From Metellina segmentata (lineage: Eukaryota > Arthropoda > Arachnida > Araneae > Tetragnathidae), in assembly GCA_947359465.1 (NCBI GenBank), contig OX375879.1, positions 89,503,578 through 89,567,577 of the forward strand: 64,000 bases of DNA, in the 5' to 3' direction. The translations under genes were made by a program, and so were the position numbers. Positions 1 through 11,999 of this stretch are shown piece by piece. The notes under the pieces are model-generated. The model was given only the letters and a program-made list of their open reading frames with translations, made no database searches and was not told the DNA's origin. Position 1 is the first letter of the stretch. Each line of letters starts with the position of its first letter.

Positions 1-401
1 GCTACATAAAGTCACATCTTACGTGCTCGCTTCTAAGCCTTGATAGAGAACTCTGGCGCAGTCTGAAACCTTTAAAATTCAATGACCCCCTCTCGTCTTG
101 TTGGCTGACTCATCGTGGGGAGATCTCATTTGAAGGACTGTGTGAAGAGTACACAGAGATTTTCTACTAGTAAAGTCATCTTAGGCAGTGAAGACAAATC
201 CATAATACAACCTACATGACAACAGGTAACTCTTTAGCTCAAGTCAGACGTCAGCCTTAATGCTACCACATTAAAAGGAAGTTGAGGATGTAATCAGAAA
301 GGTAGTTCACCTAGTCAATTTCGTCATGTGATCATGGAAGAATGTTTTTTTCAAATATGAAACCTTCTAAAACATCACCCATTACGTTTATTATTTTTTT
401 T
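1..401. other. No gene seen
   Basis: AT-rich sequence in which I see no supported gene, RNA or repeat. Confidence 0.6.
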
Positions 402-447
402 GGTGGGGGGGGGGGGGAGAGGAGGGGAGGGGGGGAGGGGGGGGGAG
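402..447 (+). repeat. G-rich tract, possible G-quadruplex
   Basis: A run of 13 G is followed by several further G tracts broken by single A or AGA spacers, against an AT-rich background. At least four tracts of three or more G satisfy the simple G-quadruplex rule. The reading frames crossing it on both strands are proline or glycine runs and are not genes. Confidence 0.8.
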
Positions 448-999
448 TAGGTGCATTGCAATGCCAAAAAAGAGAAATCGACAGAGTAACTTTTTCTCTT
501 GCCAAGAGAATTCTCAATAAACTGTGATCTATAAATGGGAAAAATTCCGATTAAATATCATTGTTATCTTGCTCAGTTTAAATTTTTCATTTTTCTTAGG
601 CAATCATTAACAGTTCTTTACTTTAACGCATTGTATTCTTGATTAGATATATTGTTGGGTAAGTAGGGAAATTTGAAGAGGTAAGGTATTTTGATAATAC
701 CATTCAATATTTATTCTTTTACGTTTTGAAAAGGGTGGCAATGAGCTGAATATAACATAATATTCGAATCGTGAAGATAAAAACAATAGAAATTTAGAAT
801 CAGAGTGAGAGTTGAGAACCATTCCACAGCAACATAGCTAAAAACTCGATTGAAAAGATTATTCTCAACATTAGAATCCCTCCTTTCCAATTCGAGTCTC
901 AATAAAATAAAACTCCAAAGCTCAGACGCACCAATTTTTTTGCCACGTAATTACGTAAGGAAAGGCGTGGGTGAGAAAGAAGAGGAGAGTTTCCAGTCT
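448..999. other. No gene seen
   Basis: AT-rich sequence with only short chance reading frames. Confidence 0.6.
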
Positions 1000-1500
1000 A
1001 ATTTCAGTTCACGGGGTTAGTGGTGCGTTTTCACTCGATCGACCATTTACACAAGAGTATTAAAGCGACCAACAATATCTCTCGATGGCCGATCCATCAC
1101 AAGGCAGGATATTTATTCCTTCTCTTTTTTCGCTAGCGCATCCGGCGACTCTTTTTTCCTGCCTCCCTCAATCCAGGGTGCGGGGGCCGCGCAGAGGGAG
1201 AGAGAAGAACGGAAAAAAACGTGCATAATAACAATAAAAAGCAAGCGAAGTCGCGTGTATCTGTAATCACGTGACTCCCGATGTCTTCTGTCTGACGCGG
1301 AACTAGGTCAGAAGTGGAAGCGCGTCGAGCGCGTGCCGGGGAAACACCTCGCCATTTTGTTTGTGAGGTTTTTCCATTTTTTATTCCGTTGCGTCTTTTT
1401 TTCTGTCTGGAGCAAATAAATTTTCTTTTCTTCTCTCCTTGCTTCCGACTGCGATTTGGGGATCGTTTGCTAAGTGAAGGCGCCTGCGTTTTAAGTATAG
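1000..1500. other. GC-richer block, no supported gene
   Basis: This block is clearly richer in G+C and CpG than its surroundings. A 127-codon frame on the minus strand (1133-1516) is basic and low-complexity and resembles no family I know. It could be a promoter or untranslated exon, or simply old repeat sequence; nothing decides. Confidence 0.35.
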
Positions 1501-1502
1501 TT

Positions 1503-2560
1503 AGATATTTTAACATTAAACTTGACTAAATATGCAAGCGCAAAGGAAAGTAAAAAAAAAATGTACTCACTTTATTGTAATGTTTTATAAAATTCATAAC
1601 AAATAATAAAATTTATGTGATACTTGTACAATCATCACATAAGCTGACATTAAGGCCAGGTGCACACATCCGGTTTTTCACCGTGCGGCGCCGCTGCGGC
1701 ACCGAAGCCCAACTATGCACACATAACCGTGAAATGACGCAAGAACTCATTTCGCGCCATTTGCGATGAATATTCTCTCGAAGAAAACGTGTTTATTTCG
1801 CTTACTTGGGAAAAAAAAGTATATTTTGAAACAAAATAGACGTTACTGGATACAACCATTTATTAATTATTCTTTATATTCCATTTGTTTATGAAAACAA
1901 GGTACTTCAGAACGGAGACTCATGTGCGGCGACAGTGCGGCGCCGAGGTGAACTGCTGTACAAATTGCACGCAAGTTGGACGTGCGGTGCTGGTGGAATG
2001 TGTGCACTGCTCTAATGTATCTCAGACCGCACTTGCGTTGCGGCAGCGGCGCCGCACGTTGAAAAACCGGATGTGTGCACCGGGCCTAAACGAGAAGACC
2101 AACAGACTGACGCAACGAAGTTTGATCACTAAAGGAATGTTAGTACTCGTATTATACAACGTTTTATGAAATTATACTCAACTGTTTGGACGTAGAGCGA
2201 GCACAGACAAGTGCGGAAGCCACTGATTTTACATTAGATTGACCCAAAACGGATACAAAACTTGATATGGAGTGAAAACATTCAATGTACAAAGAAACAC
2301 TCCAAGATACAATCAATGTTTTTACACTTCGAAAATGTGTGAATCAGTTTACACTTCAAAAAGTTCTTATCTTTCAAGACTGTTACATTGATATGCTATT
2401 GCTGACTATCTGACTTGTAATCATATCTGATAACAAGTCAGATCGATTAAATAAAAATGATAATAGAAAGCCTGTAGCACTTTAGCAGTTGTATAGATAG
2501 GATAGATCTCTAGATGATAGAGTAGATATAAATTATAGTAATTAGATGAGATAGATATAG
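1503..2560 (-). repeat. Dispersed Helitron-like repeat, copy 1 (5' part)
   Basis: About 620 bp of this stretch align with 5145-5845 in the same orientation once the 433-bp MITE at 1654-2086 is removed. The shared landmarks are the start at ATATTTTAACATTA, the segment with GACGCAACGAAGTT, and the end in GATAGAT-rich sequence. Related sequence occurs near 23.0-23.3 kb and 58.7-59.1 kb. No coding capacity is visible. Confidence 0.75.
1654..2086. mobile_element. Harbinger-type MITE, 433 bp
   Basis: The terminal inverted repeats are 44 bp long (1654-1697 and 2043-2086) and differ at only two positions; they begin GGCC(A/C)GGTGCACACATC. The element is flanked by the trinucleotide TAA (1651-1653 and 2087-2089), the TWA-type duplication typical of PIF/Harbinger. 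The related repeat at 5301-5310 reads CATTAAATGA and gives the empty site. No transposase is encoded; the frame at 1885-2169 overlaps the right end and is not a gene. Confidence 0.88.
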
Positions 2561-2805
2561 AGAATAGAATTATTTACCTCATTCAATGAAGACATTTAAA
2601 TGAAATAGGGGCACTTTTCTTTTTAACTACAAGCAATAATCGTTTACAGTTCTGCACAACCAAAAAGACCATTTGGGTGATTGAAATCCGCACTCTTTTA
2701 TTGTAATTATTCCACTCTAGAATACGTTAAAATCCGCCTGGTGGTATCTCGACAAAGCATCAACACGAATAAATATCCCAAAGAATGAATTCCGAATTGA
2801 TATAG

Positions 2806-3101
2806 GTAGTTAGTGATTAAAGTCCCTCTGGAGCAATACATCGGGCTATTGGCGACGGTCCGGGATCAATCACCAAGGGAAAGGACAAAGCCGCGTAATT
2901 TTAAACCATGTTCAGATGACGAGATAACACCTGAGATGGTATCCCATTCTCCAAACTTCCACATCTCGCCAACGTGAGGACATTCGAAGCTACGACAGAT
3001 CAATCGTGCACTTGCCCCTCCGCGTACATTGGCTGAACCTTGTTTCGAACTCGCAATCCTCTGGCTAAAACGTTGTTCTTTCAACTGGGCTACCGCGACC
3101 C
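2806..3101 (-). mobile_element. SINE subfamily B, near full length
   Basis: Read on the minus strand it has a tRNA-like head with an A box (GTAGCCCAGTTGAAAGA) and a B box (GAGTTCGAA), then a B-type core (cgaatgtcctcacgttggcg) and the 3' end CGTCGCCAATAGCCCG. The tail is CTAAC/CTAC. A perfect 15-bp target-site duplication, TCCGAATTGATATAG, flanks it at 2791-2805 and 3102-3116, which fixes both ends of this copy. Confidence 0.93.
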
Positions 3102-3116
3102 TCCGAATTGATATAG

Positions 3117-3560
3117 AATAGTTCATTGGTCAACGACAGTTAGATAAAACGCCAAGCGTCAAAAATGGAGATGAACTACATTTTTCGGTAACCCCGGTTT
3201 GCATCATGCTAGTGCATTTGGGTATCGTAAGTAAAATATTCCCATTCCGTTTGGTGTTACACTGAAAAACAGTCTCATGGAACTGATTTTCTCTAGCATT
3301 TATTCTGCCGTATCATTCATTCATAGGTTATATTCTGCAAAATTTTTACTAAACATCGATTTATGCATGTTTTTTCTTATCTCATTTGGGAAATAAGAAC
3401 CAAAATACCAGGTTTATAAGCCCGTGAGACTTTCGGCCCTCAAGATCCAGCTCAGGATTGTGTATATGTTGTCCTGAGACAGTCGAGACAGGAAAGGATG
3501 TGCCTAAGTGAAGACTGAGCTGAATTGCATTTAGAGCAGGACATGCTTGCTGCCCAATTC
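3117..3560. other. No gene seen
   Basis: No supported gene or recognised repeat. Confidence 0.5.
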
Positions 3561-3564
3561 AATT

Positions 3565-5560
3565 CCAGAATTATCCAACCTAACTCGGGTTGAAAAGAGA
3601 CCGGAATAATCTATTTTCTTATGGTAGAAAAATATCACCATTAAAGTGCCAAGAAAGGAATTTTTAGCATCTTTTCGACATTTTTATATAATTTCTAAGA
3701 AAAGGGGTAACTTACTAACCTTTTTTCAAAAACTGTTTTCAATTAATTTTAAACAAATACAATAAGTCGCTTGACTTGTAAGCAAGCTTGTAAGATTATT
3801 GAGCTCCTATCACTAAAAGAAATTTTAATGTTTGGAAAATCGTTGTTCGGATTTTTTGTAACAAATATTCTAGCGGTAAAAAAAATTATTCTTTTAATAG
3901 TGGCATAAATTTATTAAAAAATTGCTTTACTTTAACTTGCATACATTTTCAAATAGAATCCTTTGTGTGTTTGTTGTTGCGTGTAATGAGTAAATATATT
4001 TAATTTTTTGAAATAATAATTATTTTTAAAATTTTTAACCCTGAAATCAGAGCGAAATCGAAATAAAACTGAAGTAAAATCGCCGGTAAACTATGTTGTT
4101 CTAAATATATTAGAAGTTCGAGATTCTTTTTCTTGTGATGTCACATAGTTGCCGCAACGTACGACTAAAAAATTTAAAATTGCGAAATTATTTTCAAGTG
4201 GAAAAAAAAAAAAACCTAGAAAATAATATTACTGCACGTGGTCAACGAAGACCAGATTATTTTTTATAAGAATGCGCTACACTTTAAAAAGCAATTTTTA
4301 ATTCGGATTATAATTTGGAATGGAAACCGCGTGCCCCCCTGATTAGAATAAGAATGATGGTGTTATTTACCTATTGAGTGCAGTTTTGAATAAAACCAAA
4401 TATTATTTGTTCGAAACTTGGAAAAATAATGCAAGTTTAAATGAATTTATTCGTTATGTAGGCGAAAGTTGTATTGAAAATGTAAAATGTTTTAAATAAA
4501 ATAGATTAGCTAGGCAGTTTTGATTCAAAAGGTGTTGTGCTGTATGTTTCACTTCTTAAATAAAGAAATTCTACGACCACGTGTGTTAGACCAATGATGT
4601 TTAAAGAAAATTTATCGAAATGTAGACATGCCATCCAGAAAATGAACACTATTTTGCAATATTGGGCACAAAATAATTCATTTGTACTTTGCTCTAGTGC
4701 AAAACTGAATGTTTCGTTTTTATATCTGTCTCAAATATTCGGAAAGTATATTTTTTCTTTTCAAAATAAATAAAACATTAGATTTTTAATTAAGTAAAAA
4801 TATTTTTTTCGAAACATTGTTTTTATATCAGTACTGGTAAAACAATCCAAGTAATCACAATGTTCAATATCGCCCCAAAATGCGAAAGGTCGTATGTCTA
4901 AAAGCTGCATTTTTCAGGAGCCAAAAATAATAATTTTTTCCTTAAGATGGGTGTTGTTCTTAGTTAATTGGATCAGCTGATAACATAAGAGATTTTGTCA
5001 CTCGGTGGAAATCCCAAAATGTCACATATGGCAATAATAGAAGAAAAAATGGAATTTTCGACATAGGACCTTTGTTGCTTGGAGTGATGATATACATTGT
5101 AGATTCTACAAAACTACAGAATTGTATTCGATTTAAATATAGATATTTTAACATTATACTTGCCTAAATATGCTAGCGCAAAGGAAAGTAAAAAAAATGT
5201 ACTCACTTTATTGAAAGGTTTTATAAAATTTATAACATTTTATTAAAATTCAGTAAATAAAATTTATGTGATACTTGTACAAACATCATCACAAAAGCGA
5301 CATTAAATGAGAAGACAGACTGACGCAACGAAGTTCAGTCACTAAAGGAATGTAAGTAAGCGTATTATACAACGTTTTACGAAATTATACCCAACACTTT
5401 GGACGCAGAGCGAGTACACAGACACCAAAAGTGGAAGTCACTGATTTTTCACTAGATTGACCCAAAACGGATACAAAACTTGAAATGGGGTTTAAAACAT
5501 TCAAAGTACAAAGAAACACTCCAAGATATAATCAATATTTTTACACTTAGAAAATGTGAA
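3565..5560 (-). mobile_element. Helitron-like non-autonomous element, copy 2
   Basis: The left end (3565-3595) resembles the hairpin end seen at 56545: a degenerate CTAG, then a short stem with the CTCGGGTT half-arm. Inside are blocks shared with 22.3-23.3 kb and 57.8-59.1 kb, including TACTGGTAAAACAATCCAAG and TTACTGCACGTGGTCAACG. The right part (5145-5845) is duplicated at 1503-2560. No Rep/helicase coding is visible. The right end near 5540 is an estimate. Confidence 0.5.
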
Positions 5561-5714
5561 TCAGCTTACACTTCAAAAACTTTTCTCATCTTTCAAGACT
5601 GCTATACTGATATATTACTATACTGTTCTGACTATCTGATTACAAGTCAGATAGATTTGATAAAGATGATAGTAGAAAGCTTGCTAGGATAGATCTTTAA
5701 ATGATAGCAGGTAG

Positions 5715-5842
5715 AATAGATATAGTTATAGTAATTAGATGGGATAGATATAGTTATGTTAATTAGATGGGATAGATGTAGTTATGATAATTAGATAGGA
5801 TAGATGTAATTATAGTAATTAGATGGGATAGATATAGAGAAT
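5715..5842 (+). repeat. 28-bp minisatellite, about 4.5 copies
   Basis: Successive 28-bp units of the form GATAGATATAGTTATNNTAA followed by TTAGATGG, with a few substitutions per unit. A shorter, more degenerate version lies in the related repeat near 2490-2570. Confidence 0.85.
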
Positions 5843-5849
5843 ACCAGTT

Positions 5850-6500
5850 CGCCATTGGCACTGGCGTAGTTTATCAGTTTTCGGACTCTGTGCCAGAAAA
5901 ATCCAAAAATCACGAACACCCTTTGACAAAACCTATATATAACAATACAGGTTTCCTTTCCACTATGAGTGAACACACTTTTTCAAGAATTTATTTTTCA
6001 TTCATTCAGAAACTTTACAACCAAAATATATCAAAACGATCATGGAGTCTCAAGTTCCTTTCGTTTCTATTTACGTGGATATTTTCTAAAGTTCAAAGTG
6101 ATAAAATGAAAGAGGGAAAAGATTACTTTAAGGGTCAATATTTATCAGAAACCTTATGTTTCTTTCTATATCGTGGCGTTTCTGAAAATCAGCGATCAGC
6201 AACAGCTATGTCTACACAGGGTGAAAAGAGTCGAAAGTGTCAAGGGTTCCCATGATTGGTTGTATTTTGAACAAACGCATTGCTCAATACTACTGGAAAT
6301 GCGTGTTTACTGGAAACAATCACGTTTCAAGAAACACATGATTTCATTGAGGACTGAAAAACTTATTTTAAAGATAACATAAGTCATTCGAATTTTTCTA
6401 CTCATTCAGGTCAACAAAATAGTATAAACATTGAAATTAATCAGTACAATTTTCGTATCTACACATACAGTTAAGATATAATTGTTATTATAATTAACCC
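5850..6500. other. No gene seen
   Basis: A 121-codon frame (5890-6255) has no recognisable domain and unremarkable composition; I treat it as chance. Confidence 0.5.
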
Positions 6501-6503
6501 AAT

Positions 6504-6602
6504 CAGGGGCGGACCCAGGATATCAATCGGGGAAGGAATAATTTTGTCGCAAGTTCTTTGTTTAAGGAGGGATTTAAAATTTTTTAATTTCTTTGAAATA
6601 TA
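6504..6602 (+). mobile_element. hAT-type terminus, fragment
   Basis: CAGGGGCGGACCCAGGA matches the usual CAGGGGCGG start of hAT terminal inverted repeats. No matching partner end or 8-bp duplication is visible, so this is a single-ended remnant cut off by the Tc1-like sequence next to it. Confidence 0.5.
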
Positions 6603-6745
6603 CACTACACGGACAAAAGTATTCGGACACTGCAGAAATTCGGATGTGGATCCATCTTAGTGTAAGGTTGTTTTTCCTAGTTAGGACTCGGCCCATTGCT
6701 TTGTGTACCTGGTACCATGAACTCTAACGTGTACCGCGACGTAGA
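6603..6745 (+). pseudogene. Tc1-like transposon remnant
   Basis: After a TA dinucleotide (6601-6602) the sequence begins CACTACACGGACAAAAGTAT, the style of terminus found in Tc1-family elements. Only about 80 bp further in, a frame reads GPLLCVPGTMNSNVYRDV (about 6691-6744), matching the motif G-x-G-P-L followed by G-T-M-N-S-x-x-Y in the C-terminal half of Tc1 transposases. Most of the transposase gene, including the N-terminal DNA-binding domain, is missing, and no right terminus is seen. The frame runs on to 6950 but loses similarity. This is a dead, internally deleted copy. Confidence 0.6.
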
Positions 6746-7038
6746 ACCTTTTTCGAAATTTTTACTTTTAAAAATTTTTGATTCATCTTCTACATTCTTG
6801 CTGTTTTTTCTAATTTTCAATTTGAGTTCTGCTTCGCTGGTTTGTAGAAGTCAACGTAAAATAGAAGTTGGATTCGTGTATCAAGATGTAATTATAGTGT
6901 CACAGAGGGAAGGAAAATTAAGTTACATTTCTTACCAGTTAGTTATCTAGTCTGCATATTAATATTAATACTAAAGGTACCCAAGTGAACATAACCTTAC
7001 TTTTATTCTGATTCTATCATTAGCTCGTAATTTCAAGA

Positions 7039-7161
7039 GTAGTTGGTAATTGGTAGTTTTTAATTAGCGTCGTACTAGAGCGACACAACGGGCTATTGAC
7101 TACGGTCCGAGGACAATGCCACGTAATTTTGAACCATGATCAGATGACGAAGCAACACCTG
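7039..7161 (-). mobile_element. SINE subfamily A, 5'-truncated
   Basis: Only the 3' 100 bp or so of the core plus an ATTACC-type tail remain. A 10-bp target duplication AATTTCAAGA lies at 7029-7038 and 7162-7171, showing that the truncation happened at insertion. Confidence 0.85.
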
Positions 7162-7171
7162 AATTTCAAGA

Positions 7172-8150
7172 ATTATGTGCTTACTTGTTCATTCTTCAGA
7201 CTCAAAACGAACGAAATCAGCTCGATTTCGAATGGAATGCCGATTTAGACAAAAGTTCTTTTAATTTGTAGAAAGTCCCTCTAAGGGATCTGGGGGGTCT
7301 TTTTCTGCCCTCGAGCTGAAGAGAGGGAGTGAGAGGCAAAAGAGCGTGTGTTACGTAAGAAGTGAGGAAGGTAAACATACCATTTACAGACAGAGATCTT
7401 TGTGTCTAAGCAAAAGGGGAAAAAATACATTGAGCCCTACAAGTTCTTTCTTTGAAAAGAAACTGTGTCAAAAAGGCATGGGGCATTTTATTCCACCTGG
7501 TTGGAGCATTTTGTATTCGAGTTTAGCTATTTTCTATGGTTGGGTTCTTAGTTTTTATTTTTCGATTCTTTTTCTTGTCAGATAAGTTGCGCGATATATC
7601 ATTTGTTACTGAAATTTATTAGATACGATATTTGTTACAAAATAATGCATTTGTGTTGAGTCAAGGTTACAAATACCGTTGGATAATCATTCATAATACT
7701 GAACGAGAAAATGATTATCTGTAAAACTTACTATCCTTATGGACCGGAGGTTTTCCATCCATTTTGGAGGACCGTAATAAACGTTCCAAATTTAACATGG
7801 AACTCTACCCATTCTAAGGCTCTTTTCAAAACAACAAAATGTTAACGGTACTTACGGAAGATGGTATCTAGCAAGAATTAAATATTTTTTTTTGCGTGCT
7901 ATCATAAATTGTACTGCGATTTTCAAAGCGACGGTAGATTATGCCGACTGCATAGGGTAATAATTAAAACCTGTGAAAACCCATTTTGTTTCAGTCTTCA
8001 CACGTTTCTTATAATGGGACATGTCTTTGAAACATTATGGTATTTTGCAGATCCAGTTAAAAAATTTAGCAGGCAAATTAGTGTGGTTGGCTATTTAGAA
8101 ATGGTATTCTGGTTTAACGAATGTGAATCATTTTCACAAACTGAGTGGAG
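7172..8150. other. No gene seen
   Basis: Frames at 7346-7585 and 7909-8154 show no domain, and no splice or codon evidence supports them. Confidence 0.5.
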
Positions 8151-8262
8151 GTAGTTGAGTTAACGTCGCAAAGGAACAATACAATGGGGCTATTGACAAC
8201 GGTCCCGGATTGATCCCAAAGAGACTTGGACAACTCATAATTTTAAACCACTATATAATGTC
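8151..8262 (-). mobile_element. SINE 3' fragment, diverged
   Basis: Matches the A/B shared 3' end (GGGCTATTGACAACGGTCC) and the following core, but is strongly diverged. The target duplication is no longer visible. Confidence 0.7.
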
Positions 8263-9310
8263 CAACCGGGACACAGAGGTCCACAAACTTAATAGGATTG
8301 ATTTTCAATTTAGCATTCAGTCCCACGCATTGATCTTTAAGTTGAGAGAAAAGACTCCAAATATATTCGTAAGTTAAGGAAACAATACATTGCAAACAGA
8401 CATAATTTATGCAAAATATCATTGAAAGCAAAATAAAACAAGCAGTTAAACATGTCCTTTTGCTTTTGTGTTCAACTGTCCTCGAGTGAATTACTTTTTT
8501 CCTAAGAAAAATTAGTCTCCTTAGTTAGAGAATAAAATGTGCTGTGATTTCTTTATTAAAAAGTCATAATTAGAAACTATGATGATGATAAAATTTTCAT
8601 GAACATTTATTTACTACATTAACTTTCAGATAAATGATTCGCTTGAGTGACATGGCTAGGTAGATTTATTATTTTTAGAGAGCCTGATGACAAATAAAAT
8701 ACTAGACTGCATATTACCTTGAAAGACATCTTCGTTTAAAACTAAAAAAGGGACTCCAAATCACTACAAACATCAACGGGACTAACAAAGAGCCTGTTGA
8801 ACCTAAAGCAAGACCTGAGAGCCAACTAGTTGGCTACCAGACAGGCCAAAGATGCATCGCAATATTATAACTATATTTTTTCTTTCAAATAACAGCTTAA
8901 GGACTAGAAATATCATTTCTTTAGTACCAGGTAAAATACCATCAAGGTTAATTTATATTTTAATTGCATTTTTTAAGAAGAATCCAGAACAATTCCCTCG
9001 GTTTTTTCACACTGAATTGAACGCTGGCCGACTCTACTGCAAAATTGTTTTAAAGCCTGTTGTTCTCTGGTCTTTAAGTCTGGGTCTACAGCATCGTAAA
9101 AATCCTGAATAACAACCCATGATTCTAATCTAAATCAAAGAAACATTAATAAAATGTGGAGATGCACTCAATTCTTTAACCCAATCAGAACATACAAGAT
9201 GCATTTTCTTTATATTTTACAATATGAACTAACAAATGTTTCTTCAGTTTGTTATACATTGAAGATTCAACGAATATCAAATCGCGCAAATAGTTTCGAT
9301 TCGTAGGTTG
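8263..9310. other. No gene seen
   Basis: AT-rich, with no recognised structure. Confidence 0.5.
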
Positions 9311-9317
9311 TTAGGTT

Positions 9318-9482
9318 ACATTGAGTTTAACGGGGCAAGAACCATATTTGGCAAAGCTGAGTCAAACACAAGACAGACTGGCACATTAAGTAATGGACAC
9401 ACAAAATGAAAGTTTTAGTGACTCGGAAGCGAGAAATACCCCAGGGAATTGAAACTGCGCCGCCAACAACTCGCAGGAATTC
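9318..9482 (-). mobile_element. SINE class D, partial
   Basis: On the minus strand: CGAGTTGTTGGCGGCGCAG, a tRNA-like B-box region (GTTTCAATTCC), then GGGGTATTTCTC, TGTGTCCATTACTTAA and CTGTCTTGTGTTTGACTCAG. The same order occurs at 53046-53455 and, weaker, at 17015-17193 and 28531-28705. It is unrelated to the A/B core. Confidence 0.75.
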
Positions 9483-9499
9483 AAGCAAGTCCTGTTTTC

Positions 9500-11999
9500 A
9501 TTGCTTGTCAAAGTTTACACGATTCTATTTACTTTAATTTCTTAATGACTTATCTGTCTAGCTTAATGACAAAATTCCTTAAATCGGAAAATAATTATTA
9601 CTGCTGCCATCTATTGGAATAACTCAGAACTATTATTTAACCTGAAAGGAAAGCTCAGTTTTTGGAAATTCAATCACAAAAATTCATTACAGAAGCCATC
9701 CATCACACACGAATGAAAATTCAATCAAAATTTCATCAAAAATTCACTAGAAGACCTTTCAATGACGAGGCCGACAGGTGTAAAGGAGTGGTGGAACCTA
9801 CTAAAAGGGACCAACGCAGAAAATGTTATACACTTGTGGTACTTTTAATGTGGGCTATAAGATTTTATGTTCCAATCTCATTTCGTTGCATTCATAAAAA
9901 ATGCATACATATATATTTTTTACAAGTTCTTGAATAATTTTGAACTTGTTAGAAGTTTTTTTGTCATCATGGCATTACAAATTCAAATAAATAAGTTTGA
10001 GATCAAAAGAGAAAGCTGTATACACATTTGGTGCAAGTTAAACCTTTAGTTTTGTTTATGTAAATATTATGTTTCATGAAAAAAACAATATCAAACTGAT
10101 GTTTCTTGTTTATTTCTTCTATTTGTTTCAATGCTAAATATAATTGGACTCGTCATTCGTAATTGCGTCTGTACTATGACCTTCCTTGAGGCATGACCAA
10201 GTGCAAACATCAGCACTTCTTGTTCAGAACATTTGATTTTTCTTAAAGAATACCTTTCCAAGAAGCCTTTGTTTGTTGTCATTTGTTTTTTTAAAAAGCC
10301 TTTCAGAAAAAAATTTATGACAGCTCATTCTTCTTTCTCCATATTCCCTAAACGACGAAATGCTTAACAAGCATTGTGTTTATCATTATCTTTCGACTGT
10401 TTACGCTGTGTTCAGAAACATATTTTTTTTTCTATGTGAATTTTTGTGATGAAAATAGCGTTAGCACACAGATAGAAATAGACAGTTTGGATAGCTTTTT
10501 AAAATTACAAACGCATTTCGAACCTTATTGGCTGTCCCCTTACCACATGCATGCTTTTGATAAGTGTCTTATGAACCACATTCCATGTCTTATGAATATT
10601 CCAAATTCATAACTATCTTTCATTGCATTGGAAAAAATAGCCTTCAAATGAGTACAAAATTCGTTCTGGAAAATTTAGTGCTGGACATGTTCATTTGATG
10701 TTGGAGGTTGTTTGAGGTTGAATACCCTTTCGGCCTCTCCTATATTTTATGAATACGTGCAAGAACACCCGAAGCATACCTCTCAGGAGCGGCCATAGTC
10801 TTTGCGTGTCTGTTTGTTGAATGAAGACAGCTTACACAGTTTTTATTGATCTGCGATTTGAACAAATCTTAGCTAAAGTATCTATTAATATATTTTCAGT
10901 AACCTTTAACGTAAGTAACTCGTTTTTTATACTATATACTAGCTGTTCACTTGTTTATTTACCAATTTGGAAGTATAATTTGTTCTGTCAACTTACCGCA
11001 AAAACATGTTTTAATGTTAAGTTTATTTTTTTACTTTAAGCTCTTTTTAATAATCAGGTCCTCATTTCTAGAATTTTTGTATGAAAAATAATTATCATTA
11101 TTGTGAACTAAAACTCGGATAATGTTGTGATAAATGAATTTTTTAGGATAGCTTTTTAAAAACAAGAAAAGTTTTAACCAATTTTCTCTTTTCCAAAGAA
11201 AAAGAGTAAACTATTTTCCTTCGTAAATTAATGGTGTTGCTAAAAAAATTTGATTGTTAAGGAGGTTGAAAATGGTTCCTTAACATTGCTGTTCCTTTGT
11301 TGGAACTTATGTTAACTTTTGTCGAAATAAAGGAATCATATAAAGTGGGCTAAAGTGTTTCAAAGTTTATCTCAACGTTGTATGGTATTTTGATAACAGT
11401 TCCAAAAAACCACATTGTCGATATATCAGTCACTACCCCTAGATTTATAAAGCCGTCTAACTGGTACGCAAACCTTACATGACGTCACGATCAGTAGGTA
11501 TACGTTTCTTATCTTGTTTCAATTGAATGATGAAACCATCCGCGCACGTTTCAACAGTGGATTAGTGTTCATCGTGATTTACTTTTACACTCGCAGTTGC
11601 TACAAAAGGGAGAAAAAGGTATGTTGATGCTTCACACACATCATTTTTAATATTCTTTAAGTAATTAAAACCAATGAAATATATTTTAGGTTACGAATTT
11701 CTTTTCGAACCACCAAAGGCCCAGCATCTGTGAAGATCCTGTTTCATTCTCCTTTGTGTGGTTATGTCAATTATTCAACAAGTTTCATAACATATCGTAT
11801 TATAATGATAGCCGACAGTTCACAAACATAACTTTATTAAACTAAGCCTCACGTGCTCTTTTGTTTAAATCAAAAACTGTACATTACAAATATCTATAGA
11901 ACAGCACATTTAAGACTTTTTGGTTAATATTATTAATAGGTTATTGTTATCAAACTATGGGAGTCGAAGTTATTACAATAAGCGGATTCTATTGAAAAT
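9500..11999. other. No supported gene
   Basis: Several frames of 60-91 codons (for example 9662-9937 and 10376-10612) lack recognisable domains. A TGACGTCA palindrome lies at about 11478. Confidence 0.5.

Noticed and set aside
402..447. Telomere-like or regulatory G-rich repeat
   Set aside because: No regular TTAGG-type unit; irregular G tracts only.
1133..1516. 127-codon minus-strand frame
   Set aside because: Arg/Lys-rich without any recognisable domain; probably reflects base composition.
1885..2169. 94-codon Cys-rich frame
   Set aside because: Lies mostly inside the Harbinger-type MITE and runs across its end into the host repeat.
5715..5842. CRISPR-like array
   Set aside because: Units are contiguous 28-bp tandem repeats without spacers, in a eukaryotic setting; it is a minisatellite.
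11560..11625. Possible 5' untranslated exon ending at AAAAAG|GTATGT
   Set aside because: A single donor-like site with no acceptor partner, open frame or conservation to support it.
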